IMG/VR virus record: IMGVR_UViG_3300046373_000069
Span: 1-64,000 of that record
Source of the DNA: a virus
Reading direction: 5' to 3' (one strand)
DNA: 64,000 nucleotides
Shown here: positions 22,060-28,657 of the stretch, one piece after another
Position numbering within the stretch: the first letter of the stretch is position 1
Layout of the letters: each line of letters begins with the position of its first letter
Program-made: the position numbers and the translations under genes
Notes under the pieces: model-generated
Told to the model about the DNA's origin: nothing
The model's input: the letters and a program-made list of their open reading frames with translations, nothing else
The model's database searches: none

Positions 22060-22594
22060 AATCCTCCCCCGTACACATCTTCCAAACTTCCTCCATAGTG
22101 TGCTCCCTATCCTTGCCATCCTCGTGGCGCATGAGAAATCCCTTCGGCAGCGTCATCACTGTTGGGATGCCAAGCTTCCAGCCTGCGTAGCCTCCTGCTA
22201 GGTCTGTACCTGTTTGGCCCCCTGAGATGATTTTCTTGATGGGGTAGTAAGCGTGCACGATTTGGAGGATATTGTACACACGTCTGTTCAATCGATCCTG
22301 CTCGTACCCATGTTTAGACCCCGTATAAATTCCGTTACCTGCTACATTGACAGTGAGCGCCGCTGTATCGCGCATACGAAAGTAGAGCCGCCTAGCGCTA
22401 TCAACCCATCTCTCTTCAATTGGTAACTCAAGAAAATGCTCCTCCCCACGCTTCGTAGCAGCTTTCTTCGTCAGCTTCTCTCCAGCCGTTGTGTAGTCTA
22501 CGGCAATGGCAATTGTCAGATCAGCCTCTGTAGCATTCGCCCATGTGCGAGGGGCGTAGCTGGAGGAGGTGTGTTCACGGATTAGAAGTGTCAT
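22046..22594 (-). CDS. SLOG/YpsA-like nucleotide-binding protein, 182 aa
   Basis: Residues 115-155 (YPIKKIISGGQTGTDLAGGY then GWKLGIPTVMTLPKGF) carry the GGQTGxD signature of the YpsA/molybdenum-carrier branch of the SLOG (Rossmann-like) superfamily, whose members bind or sense nucleotides. The first 110 residues are also SLOG-like in layout (DLTIAIAVDYTTAGEKLT), suggesting circular permutation (cpYpsA), a known variant. Such proteins recur in phage and in conflict systems. The ligand is not known. It overlaps the oxygenase gene upstream by four bases. Confidence 0.7.
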   Translation of the reverse strand: MTLLIREHTSSSYAPRTWANATEADLTIAIAVDYTTAGEKLTKKAATKRGEEHFLELPIEERWVDSARRLYFRMRDTAALTVNVAGNGIYTGSKHGYEQDRLNRRVYNILQIVHAYYPIKKIISGGQTGTDLAGGYAGWKLGIPTVMTLPKGFLMRHEDGKDREHTMEEVWKMCTGEDYEAV

Positions 22595-23220
22595 TGGTGC
22601 CCTTTCTTAACAGACGTATCATTCCTCTCAAGATTCCTCTCCACCATCTCCCAATCGTAGTCGAACAGATAGTTGTGAGCATTCCCGAGTAAGTTGTATT
22701 TGTTCTTCGAGACAGACACTTTAGCAAATGTGCGAAGACCCGGATGTATGACCTTAGCAACCCTGTGAACAATTGTGTTATCTACGCCAATCAACGAGCC
22801 ATTGGGGTACGTCTTGATATTCCCCACTCCGGCCTGTGCTTCCATTTCCCGCATAGATTGTGTGTGGTCGTCACTCAACACAAACTCTTGGTTGACACAA
22901 AATTCTGTAGGGTTGCTGTCGCTCCACAGGTAGTTCTTGTCTTCTGTGCCAAACCCATCAATGTGCCAACCTGAACGATTGTAGTTGCTGTCCGGGCTGA
23001 CGAACATTCGCTTCGCACTAAGGTAGATATACGAATAGAAATCAGCTCCGCTCCGCATGACAGCATTTATCAGAGGCCGGAAGCATTCCAGATTATGAGG
23101 CAACCGAACGTCTTCACGCGGCATAGCAACGGGCATGTCCTGCACGAACATCATCTCTTCACAGTCAATGTCAAAGTTGCCCAGAATATCAGGCTCCCTG
23201 CTGTAGATAGTACGCTTCAT
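22591..23220 (-). CDS. Putative 2-oxoglutarate/Fe(II) dioxygenase, 209 aa
   Basis: Start at the ATG with a GGAGGGGGTG site. The motif GWHIDGF gives H86 and D88; TIVHRVAKV gives H152; GLRTFAKVSVSK gives R163. That H-x-D...H...R arrangement on a predicted double-stranded beta helix is the signature of 2OG/Fe(II) oxygenases. No nucleic-acid or peptide binding extension is visible, so the substrate (modified base, protein residue or small molecule) is unknown. It does not resemble the TET/JBP branch closely to my eye. Confidence 0.65.
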   Translation of the reverse strand: MKRTIYSREPDILGNFDIDCEEMMFVQDMPVAMPREDVRLPHNLECFRPLINAVMRSGADFYSYIYLSAKRMFVSPDSNYNRSGWHIDGFGTEDKNYLWSDSNPTEFCVNQEFVLSDDHTQSMREMEAQAGVGNIKTYPNGSLIGVDNTIVHRVAKVIHPGLRTFAKVSVSKNKYNLLGNAHNYLFDYDWEMVERNLERNDTSVKKGHQ

Positions 23221-23221
23221 A

Positions 23222-23410
23222 TCACCCCCTCCACCCAGCAAACACCTTAACAGCATCCCTAGCACTAAGCCCCATATCGTAATACTCCCACCAATATTCC
23301 TTATTCAAGTCGTGATAGGTTTGCAGCCAATCCTCGACAGGGAGGCTCGTGATGATGTAGTAGTAGAGTTGGCTGAGCCAAGATTCGTAGTGTGTTGTGT
23401 ATGTTTTCAT
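23222..23410 (-). CDS. Hypothetical protein, 62 aa
   Basis: Very rich in Tyr and Trp (SQLYYYIITSL..EYWWEYYDMGL). Start overlaps the upstream stop. Unknown; part of the leftward operon. Confidence 0.55.
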   Translation of the reverse strand: MKTYTTHYESWLSQLYYYIITSLPVEDWLQTYHDLNKEYWWEYYDMGLSARDAVKVFAGWRG

Positions 23411-23598
23411 TATTGTGGCCCATATATATCAACCATGAATTTATTGAAAGTTTCCAATCGCTCAGCCACCACAGCAGCAGCCTCTTCTATTTCGCCTTGA
23501 CCGTGTGGTGAGCAGTAGTCGAATTGCATAAGTGCCCTCTCGTGTGCACGGCAGGCATCGCCATAAAAGCTGAGCAGAATATTCAGTAACTCATCCAT
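23410..23598 (-). CDS. Hypothetical protein, 62 aa
   Basis: Start at the ATG coding MDELLNILLSF, which overlaps the preceding stop. All-helical. Unknown. Confidence 0.55.
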   Translation of the reverse strand: MDELLNILLSFYGDACRAHERALMQFDYCSPHGQGEIEEAAAVVAERLETFNKFMVDIYGPQ

Positions 23599-23780
23599 CA
23601 CAACATCCCCTTGCATACAATAACCTCCCCAGTAAACACAGCAATAAAATTAGTAAGCTCCCAAGCAGACAGGTGCGCAGGCACTTGATGACGGCTCCCT
23701 AGCAGATGGCGCAGCTTCTCAAACAACACTTGCTCTTCGCTCTTCACAGGCTTGCCAAGCGTTGCCGATTCGTTTTTCAT
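23598..23780 (-). CDS. Hypothetical protein, 60 aa
   Basis: Start at the ATG of MKNESATLGKPV. Mixed helical with a hydrophobic C terminus (LTNFIAVFTGEVIVCKG). First gene after the internal terminator at 23801; the upstream AGAGAACGTT gives a weak ribosome site. Confidence 0.55.
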   Translation of the reverse strand: MKNESATLGKPVKSEEQVLFEKLRHLLGSRHQVPAHLSAWELTNFIAVFTGEVIVCKGML

Positions 23781-23800
23781 AACGTTCTCTCTAAGATAAG

Positions 23801-23838
23801 AAAAAAGCCACACAACCCTGTTAGGAGTCCATGTGGCT
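23801..23838 (-). terminator. Leftward intrinsic terminator
   Basis: On the minus strand AGCCACA pairs with TGTGGCT followed by TTTTTT, just after the ClpP-like gene. Confidence 0.75.
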
Positions 23839-23850
23839 ATATTACTGCGT

Positions 23851-24582
23851 TTACTTTGTTGTGTCTACTGTTTTCTTTACGCGCTTGGCCCTAGCAGGCT
23901 TCTTATCTTCCTTAACAGCTTCCTGCTCAGCCGCTTCTCGTGCAGCAATCTCTGCTTCAATGGCTGCAATGATGGCTTCCTCATCGTCCTCTTGCTGGCC
24001 TTCGCGATCTGCTGCGAGCAACTCAGAGCGCTTCTCATAACGCTCTACAAACTCATCCTTCGACATGTAGAAGTCAGTGCCAGTAAGCATGCGTTCGATT
24101 TCCTCGGTGCTGAAGAAGTGCTTATACATATCACGCAGAAGACGCTTGCTAGACTTTAGAGTATGCTCCACATGCTTCTCCACGTTCCAGCCGCTACCTC
24201 CACTGCCGAACGAGACATTGTGGCACATGATGGTGCTGTACTCGTTCATAGAGATGCTGTCCGCACGCATCAACAGGAACGTGCCAGCAGAGGCCACGTC
24301 AGAACAAGCGTTGACGTGCACGTGCGCGTGAGTGTCCTGCATAGCACCAAGCAGAGGCAGTACTGCGTGTAGTGCACCACCACATGTAGTCAGGTTCAAT
24401 TGGAAGCTGTCATACTCTGTGGCATGCTCCATAGCGTTGACGATGTAGGCAAACTGGCGAGGGTGTACGAACGTCTCGTCAATGTCTACGCGGTATTCGA
24501 TACCAGCAGGCTTTGCGGTTAGCATAAAAGGCTCGATGCTGCTTGCACAGTCGTCGTAGGAGTTAGTTGGTTTGGTGTTCAT
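23851..24582 (-). CDS. ClpP-like serine protease, 243 aa
   Basis: Residues 55-175 follow the ClpP fold: LNLTTCGGALHAVL (oxyanion Gly pair), ACSDVASAGTFLL with catalytic S98, STIMCHNVSFGSGG with H121, and TGTDFYMSKDE where the ClpP Asp lies. Residues 190-243 are a highly charged Lys/Glu/Ala tail ending in basic residues. This is distinct from the capsid protease at 32636. Such ClpP-like proteins occur in several phages and could be a second virion maturation or a regulatory protease. The end of the HNH gene overlaps its start by 20 bp. Confidence 0.75.
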   Translation of the reverse strand: MNTKPTNSYDDCASSIEPFMLTAKPAGIEYRVDIDETFVHPRQFAYIVNAMEHATEYDSFQLNLTTCGGALHAVLPLLGAMQDTHAHVHVNACSDVASAGTFLLMRADSISMNEYSTIMCHNVSFGSGGSGWNVEKHVEHTLKSSKRLLRDMYKHFFSTEEIERMLTGTDFYMSKDEFVERYEKRSELLAADREGQQEDDEEAIIAAIEAEIAAREAAEQEAVKEDKKPARAKRVKKTVDTTK

Positions 24583-25351
24583 TGGAAGCCTTTACTTTAC
24601 GTGGGTGTCCGTGCTCAGGTTTGTAGCCTGCACCAGCGGCATTCATTTCGTTAATCATCTGTTGTCGATACTCAACAGCCATACGCTTGGCTTCTTCTGT
24701 TCCGTACTTTAAAGCCGAGAAAGACTTCTCACGACGTTTTCCTGTTTTACTGTCCGCCCAATAGGCTGCGAAGCTAACAAGCCCGTTGCGGTGTTTCTTG
24801 GAAACGCCTGTTACACCTGATGTGTTGTTCTCCTGCATGCCACGATTTCGTGCCTGTTCAGTCCAAACTTCCCACTTACAGTTGATGGGAGAATAGTCCT
24901 CGTCGTTATTTTGTCGTCCCACAGTCCAGAGATGGTTGCCTTCCGGTGCTCTGCCCATGTCGCCCAAGAACGTTTCGTAACTGTCGCGCCACTCATCACA
25001 GACTTCAATGCCCCTCTCTCCGTAGTATGAGTAAGTCTCTTTAGAGTCGTTGTAGCAGCGCGCCTTCATGGCTTTCCAAGCTTGGTGCTCCTTGCTACCG
25101 CTGTCCCCATGAGTCGTGTTACGATCAACGCAAACCTTGACAGCAGACTCTTTCTGAGCACAACCGCAAGACTGGACACTACCACTAACAAGCCCTGCGA
25201 GGCGTGCCGAGTACACGGTGCCACAAGAGCATCGTACCGTCGCTACACGCACGTTCACCCCATTAACACTCAGACTAGGCAGTTCCTCAACTACCGTCAG
25301 CCGCCCGAATACCTTTCCTGTGTGATCTTCTCGTTTATAGATTCGAGGCAT
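24563..25351 (-). CDS. HNH homing endonuclease with AP2 domain, 262 aa
   Basis: Free-standing homing endonuclease. Order: N-terminal zinc-ribbon-like segment (VRCSCGT...QSCGCAQKE, about 39-70), HNH core (YYGERGIEVCDEWRDSYETF, RQNNDEDYSPINCKW, about 105-165), then AP2-like DNA-binding domain (NNTSGVTGVSKKHRNG to about 225). The C-terminal tail is basic. Same architecture as the 27852 gene. Inserted between phoH and the ClpP-like gene, overlapping the latter's start by 20 bp. Confidence 0.9.
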   Translation of the reverse strand: MPRIYKREDHTGKVFGRLTVVEELPSLSVNGVNVRVATVRCSCGTVYSARLAGLVSGSVQSCGCAQKESAVKVCVDRNTTHGDSGSKEHQAWKAMKARCYNDSKETYSYYGERGIEVCDEWRDSYETFLGDMGRAPEGNHLWTVGRQNNDEDYSPINCKWEVWTEQARNRGMQENNTSGVTGVSKKHRNGLVSFAAYWADSKTGKRREKSFSALKYGTEEAKRMAVEYRQQMINEMNAAGAGYKPEHGHPRKVKASNEHQTN

Positions 25352-25358
25352 AACACTC

Positions 25359-26123
25359 CTACTGGTAGTAATACATTTTCACAAATGCCCGCGTCAGGCC
25401 ATCACGCACGCAATCTTCAGGAGTAAACTGAACTACACCAATCATATCTTCCAAGGCGTCCAAGTCTTCGTCGGACATCCCCTTCGGTGCGTTATCAATT
25501 GTGCTATCAATAAGGGCGATAGTGGAGACAAGGCCGCTGCCGCCACGGAGGTCATTCTGCTTGTGGTCGCCCGTAAAGATGAATGTACAGTTGCGGCCAA
25601 GGCGCGTAAGCACCATTTCAAGGTCGCTATCAGTGAAGTTCTGAGCTTCTTCGATAAGCACGATAGCATCCTCAAAGGAGCGCCCACGAAGATACTCACC
25701 AGACTTAAGCTCGACATCACCCGCAGCGAGAGCATGCTCAAGAGCGCCCTTGCCCATAAACTTCTCAAGGTGGATAAGTGTTTGTGCAAAGTATGGGGAC
25801 AGCTTCTCAAACTCCGTACCGGGTAGAAGGCCAACAGACTTACCAGTGGCTACAGCAGGGCGCACAAGGTAAATCTTATCAATCACCTTAGCCTTGTACT
25901 GGGTCGCAGCCCACCAAGCAGCGAGCATACTCTTGCCAGTCCCTGCTGAGCCTTGCATGAAGAGAATCTTCACACCTTTACGCAGCAGAGACACGGCAAG
26001 CTTCTGGTTCTCTGTAGCAGGGACAAACTTGGGCACCTTCTCGGGGGCAGTGGCTTCGCTGATGATAAATTTCTCTTTCACAGGAGGCTTCTCACCACGC
26101 ACAATCTTCTCTTTACGGCGCAT
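25359..26123 (-). CDS. phoH: PhoH-like ATPase, 254 aa
   Basis: P-loop NTPase of the PhoH family, common in phages and related to superfamily 1 helicases. Walker A is GSAGTGKS (58-65) and Walker B is AIVLIEEAQN (153-162), with TGDHKQNDLRGG as the sensor-like segment near 195-206. Its cellular role in phages is uncertain; RNA metabolism and phosphate stress have been proposed. It lies downstream of two small genes under the promoter at 26790. Confidence 0.9.
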   Translation of the reverse strand: MRRKEKIVRGEKPPVKEKFIISEATAPEKVPKFVPATENQKLAVSLLRKGVKILFMQGSAGTGKSMLAAWWAATQYKAKVIDKIYLVRPAVATGKSVGLLPGTEFEKLSPYFAQTLIHLEKFMGKGALEHALAAGDVELKSGEYLRGRSFEDAIVLIEEAQNFTDSDLEMVLTRLGRNCTFIFTGDHKQNDLRGGSGLVSTIALIDSTIDNAPKGMSDEDLDALEDMIGVVQFTPEDCVRDGLTRAFVKMYYYQ

Positions 26124-26132
26124 ATTGTTCCT

Positions 26133-26540
26133 TTATTCTTCGACAGGTGCTTTGGCAGGCTCGGATTCTTTTTTAGTTTTCGGCTTAGGACCACGGGTAT
26201 GTTTGTGCTGCGGCTTAGCTTCTACTGGTGCTACGGGTTGCTGCACAGGCACCACCTCCGCGACTTCAGGCTCCGAAGCACGTTCACGTTCAAACGTCAC
26301 AGTGTACTCACCAGCACTGTAGTCAGGGCCGCTCTTAATGGAGTAGCCATCTTTGGTGCGCTGCTGGATCTCAGCCGTCAAAGACTCTAGAGTGGCGGTA
26401 GAGAACTCTTGGGTTTGCTTATTGCTCATAAGGGGATTCCTGTGGTTGGTAATAGGATGGCACGAAGTAGATGCTGAAATGCATATCTTCCGCTGCCTCT
26501 TTGCTTCTATTTCAAGTACGAATTTGTCGAGGTCGCTCAT
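26133..26540 (-). CDS. Hypothetical protein with Pro/Lys-rich tail, 135 aa
   Basis: ATG at 26540 overlaps the upstream stop (ATGA) and reads through in frame to 26133. A second in-frame ATG at 26429 with an AGGA site would yield a 98-aa product that begins MSNKQTQEF. The region between the two starts (residues 15-37) is unlike normal protein. Residues 85-135 are a disordered Pro/Glu/Lys tail (HTRGPKPKTKKESEPAK). Both starts may be used. Unknown function. Confidence 0.6.
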   Translation of the reverse strand: MSDLDKFVLEIEAKRQRKICISASTSCHPITNHRNPLMSNKQTQEFSTATLESLTAEIQQRTKDGYSIKSGPDYSAGEYTVTFERERASEPEVAEVVPVQQPVAPVEAKPQHKHTRGPKPKTKKESEPAKAPVEE

Positions 26541-26758
26541 GCCTTGCCTCCGGGGATGGCGATGAGTAGTGTAGGGACGAAAATTTTGTCGTCGTTCTCA
26601 GGCACTTCGATAAACAAGTTTTCCATCACGGTGTCACGGAATAGCTGGACATCTTCTTCGGTGACGCCCTCTGGGTCGATACCGATCTTAGCGGATACCT
26701 TACGAAGCGAACCGTTACAGTCCTTGTTGTAGCCTGACAGAATTGCTGTGTGTGACAT
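26537..26758 (-). CDS. Hypothetical protein, 73 aa
   Basis: First gene of the leftward operon, AAGGA site. Acidic, with IGIDPEGVTEEDVQLFRDT, a helical segment. Driven by the promoter at 26790. Unknown. Confidence 0.65.
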   Translation of the reverse strand: MSHTAILSGYNKDCNGSLRKVSAKIGIDPEGVTEEDVQLFRDTVMENLFIEVPENDDKIFVPTLLIAIPGGKA

Positions 26759-26789
26759 TGCGAGTCCTTACGATTGTTGTGGAGAACTC

Positions 26790-26818
26790 ATTGTGCCCGA
26801 ACGAAATGTTGCTGTCAA
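26790..26818 (-). promoter_or_regulatory. Leftward operon promoter
   Basis: Minus-strand TTGACA (26813-26818) and CACAAT (26790-26795), 17-bp spacer. It diverges from the late promoter at 26951. Confidence 0.8.
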
Positions 26819-26950
26819 GAAGAATCTTGGAAGGATGTTGCTAGGGGTGTTGTAAGGAAGATAAGACTGAGGTTGTGTAGCGAAACTTCTAGAATTATTA
26901 TTGCACGAGGTAGCTCATCTGTCAAGGGGGTTGCTGCAAATAAATTTTGC

Positions 26951-26979
26951 TTGACAAAACACATAGGTCATGGTAAGAT
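26951..26979 (+). promoter_or_regulatory. Rightward late-region promoter
   Basis: TTGACA at 26951-26956, 17 bp, TAAGAT at 26974-26979, just before the 27008 gene. Confidence 0.85.
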
Positions 26980-27007
26980 AGCAGTTATTAGAGACATAGG
27001 AGAGATT

Positions 27008-27331
27008 GTGGGAGTCCATTTAAAGGAAAAACCACTGTCCTTCCGGCGCAAGAACAAGCACGAACTTAACCAACTCCTCAAAGACCTTAAGGACGAGGGT
27101 GCTAAGGCGTTGGCGAGGATGGTGGCACTAGCAGAGAGTTCTAAGGATGAAAAGATCAAGCTCAACACTGATAAGGCTATTGTTGAGATGCTGATCGAGG
27201 TTGCAGACATCATCAATAAGGATGATACTACGCGGACGCTGGGTGAGTTTAAGTATAACAAGGATGGCCCGAGGGAGTTGGAAGAGGATGATACGCCTCA
27301 GATCGACTTCAACGAGATTCAGGATGTTTAG
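27008..27331 (+). CDS. terS: Putative terminase small subunit, 107 aa
   Basis: GTG 27008 is chosen because AGGAGA lies 4 bases upstream; the open frame continues to 26774 but crosses the promoter. Lys/Glu-rich helices (FRRKNKHELNQLLKDLKDEG, then LAESSKDEKIKLNTDKAIVEML) and an acidic C terminus fit small terminase subunits or small helical packaging proteins. Assignment rests mainly on position before TerL and helical composition; no helix-turn-helix is clearly visible. Confidence 0.5.
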   Translation: MGVHLKEKPLSFRRKNKHELNQLLKDLKDEGAKALARMVALAESSKDEKIKLNTDKAIVEMLIEVADIINKDDTTRTLGEFKYNKDGPRELEEDDTPQIDFNEIQDV

Positions 27332-27340
27332 TAGAGACAA

Positions 27341-27415
27341 GCTGATATAGCCGAACGGTAAGGCAACGCCCTTGTAAGGCGGAGATTCTGGGTTCAACTC
27401 CTAGTATCAGCACCA
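27341..27415 (+). tRNA. tRNA-Thr (anticodon UGU)
   Basis: Acceptor GCTGATA pairs with TATCAGC, D arm GCC/GGC, anticodon loop CTTGTAA giving UGU, T arm CTGGG-TTCAACT-CCTAG, discriminator A and encoded CCA. Folds cleanly apart from one A-G at the top of the anticodon stem. Confidence 0.92.
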
Positions 27416-27851
27416 AGTTTTGCAGTTGAGCGAAACGCTAGTAAGTGGTGATGCGGGTGGCAGACGCCATCGTTAAATTTCGGAGCGCATTTTAAAAAGG
27501 TTGTGTCCGGCCCACTGCAAATTCAACAACGCGAGAGGTACGCCCATAAAGAGTTCTCTAGGCTTAAGTAACTACGAGGAACTAATATAGAGTTGGAAAT
27601 GCTCTATCTCGCTCCAAACATGGCAATACGGCGGCAACCAGAGCGTCCCTATTCGCCATACCTTCTCTGAGTATCGCTACCAGAGGAACCACCAAATCCA
27701 GCTTGCACTGGTCGTTCGCTTGGCGTCACAGGCTGCTCGCGGGTAAGCCGCCCCTATTTTAAGAATTTCCTGTTCGGGGAATTTGTGGAGAGGGGGGTGA
27801 ACATTGCACCCTCACCGTGCGTTTGCAGGCAAGGGTGGCTGCGCACACCAA
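27416..27851 (+). other. Structured non-coding segment after the tRNA
   Basis: About 436 bases with no gene. Several stems: TTTGCAGT/ACTGCAAA enclosing AGCG-AAA-CGCT and GGTGGC/GCCATC (27418-27525), ATAGAG/CTCTAT (about 27586-27607), AATTTCC/GGGAATT (about 27764-27783), and CACCCT/AGGGTG (about 27808-27838). It could be a degenerate tRNA plus ncRNA or a decayed intron; I could not find conserved group I core sequences. Confidence 0.4.
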
Positions 27852-28580
27852 TTACAGGCCGTGGTTTTCCGAATAACCCGCGCCTAGTTTCTCATTAACC
27901 ATATCCAACATCGCCTCTCGCCATTCGCAAGCAAGGCGGAACGCCTCGTCGTTTCCAAACTTGTTGATCGAGAAAGACTTGTTCATCTCTTCAAGCGTGA
28001 CTGGGTGAGAAACCCTAGCCATCCAGCAAGGATGCTTTGACGTGCGGTTAATTAGATTGACGCCCGTAACACCTGAAGTGTTGTTTTTGTACTTCCGTTG
28101 GTTTCTGGCTTGTGTGGCTTTCGTAGCCCACCGGACGTTAGACGGCTCGTAGTTCCCGTCATTTTTCTCGCGGTCTAGTGTGGCTTCTGGAAACGGACGT
28201 TCTCCAACGTCATTTAAGAACTGCTCAAAAGACGATGCCCATTCGTCGCACATCGTGATACCCCTGCCTCCATACCTAGGATATGCGGGGGATTTCTCGT
28301 TGAAGCAGCGTTTCTTAATGTCGTTGTAGACACCATAAAGTTCATGGTTAGACAGGCCGTGTGTTGTGTTACATGTTTTACCAACGGTACTTGCTACCTC
28401 TTTTTGCAAGCACCCGCAAGACTTCGTATTACCTGCCATTAGTGTGCTGCCTACAACCACCGCGCTGCGTCCACAGGAACACTCACATACCCATGTGTAG
28501 TTGTTTCCTCGCTTTTCTCCACGTTCAAGTACCGTCAATCTTCCAAAAGTCTGACCGACCAATTGCAAAGGGCTCCCCAT
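27852..28580 (-). CDS. HNH homing endonuclease with AP2 domain, 242 aa
   Basis: Same order as the 24563 gene: Cys segment (WVCECSCGR, KSCGCLQKE, about 28-60), HNH core (YGGRGITMCDEWASSFEQFL, REKNDGNYEPSNVRW, about 103-150), AP2-like domain (NNTSGVTGVNLINRTSKHPC to about 215). ATG 28580 with a GAGGAG site. It has its own consensus promoter and is antisense to the late genes, inserted between the tRNA and terL. Confidence 0.9.
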   Translation of the reverse strand: MGSPLQLVGQTFGRLTVLERGEKRGNNYTWVCECSCGRSAVVVGSTLMAGNTKSCGCLQKEVASTVGKTCNTTHGLSNHELYGVYNDIKKRCFNEKSPAYPRYGGRGITMCDEWASSFEQFLNDVGERPFPEATLDREKNDGNYEPSNVRWATKATQARNQRKYKNNTSGVTGVNLINRTSKHPCWMARVSHPVTLEEMNKSFSINKFGNDEAFRLACEWREAMLDMVNEKLGAGYSENHGL

Positions 28581-28610
28581 ATTCACTCCTCATTTATGTT
28601 TACTTATATA

Positions 28611-28639
28611 AGTATATCATAACAGGTGCCGTTTGTCAA
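28611..28639 (-). promoter_or_regulatory. Promoter of the HNH gene
   Basis: Minus-strand TTGACA (28634-28639) and TATACT (28611-28616), 17-bp spacer. The palindrome ACTTATATAAGT at 28602-28613 overlaps the -10. Confidence 0.8.
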
Positions 28640-28657
28640 GGGCTAAGAAAGATAATA

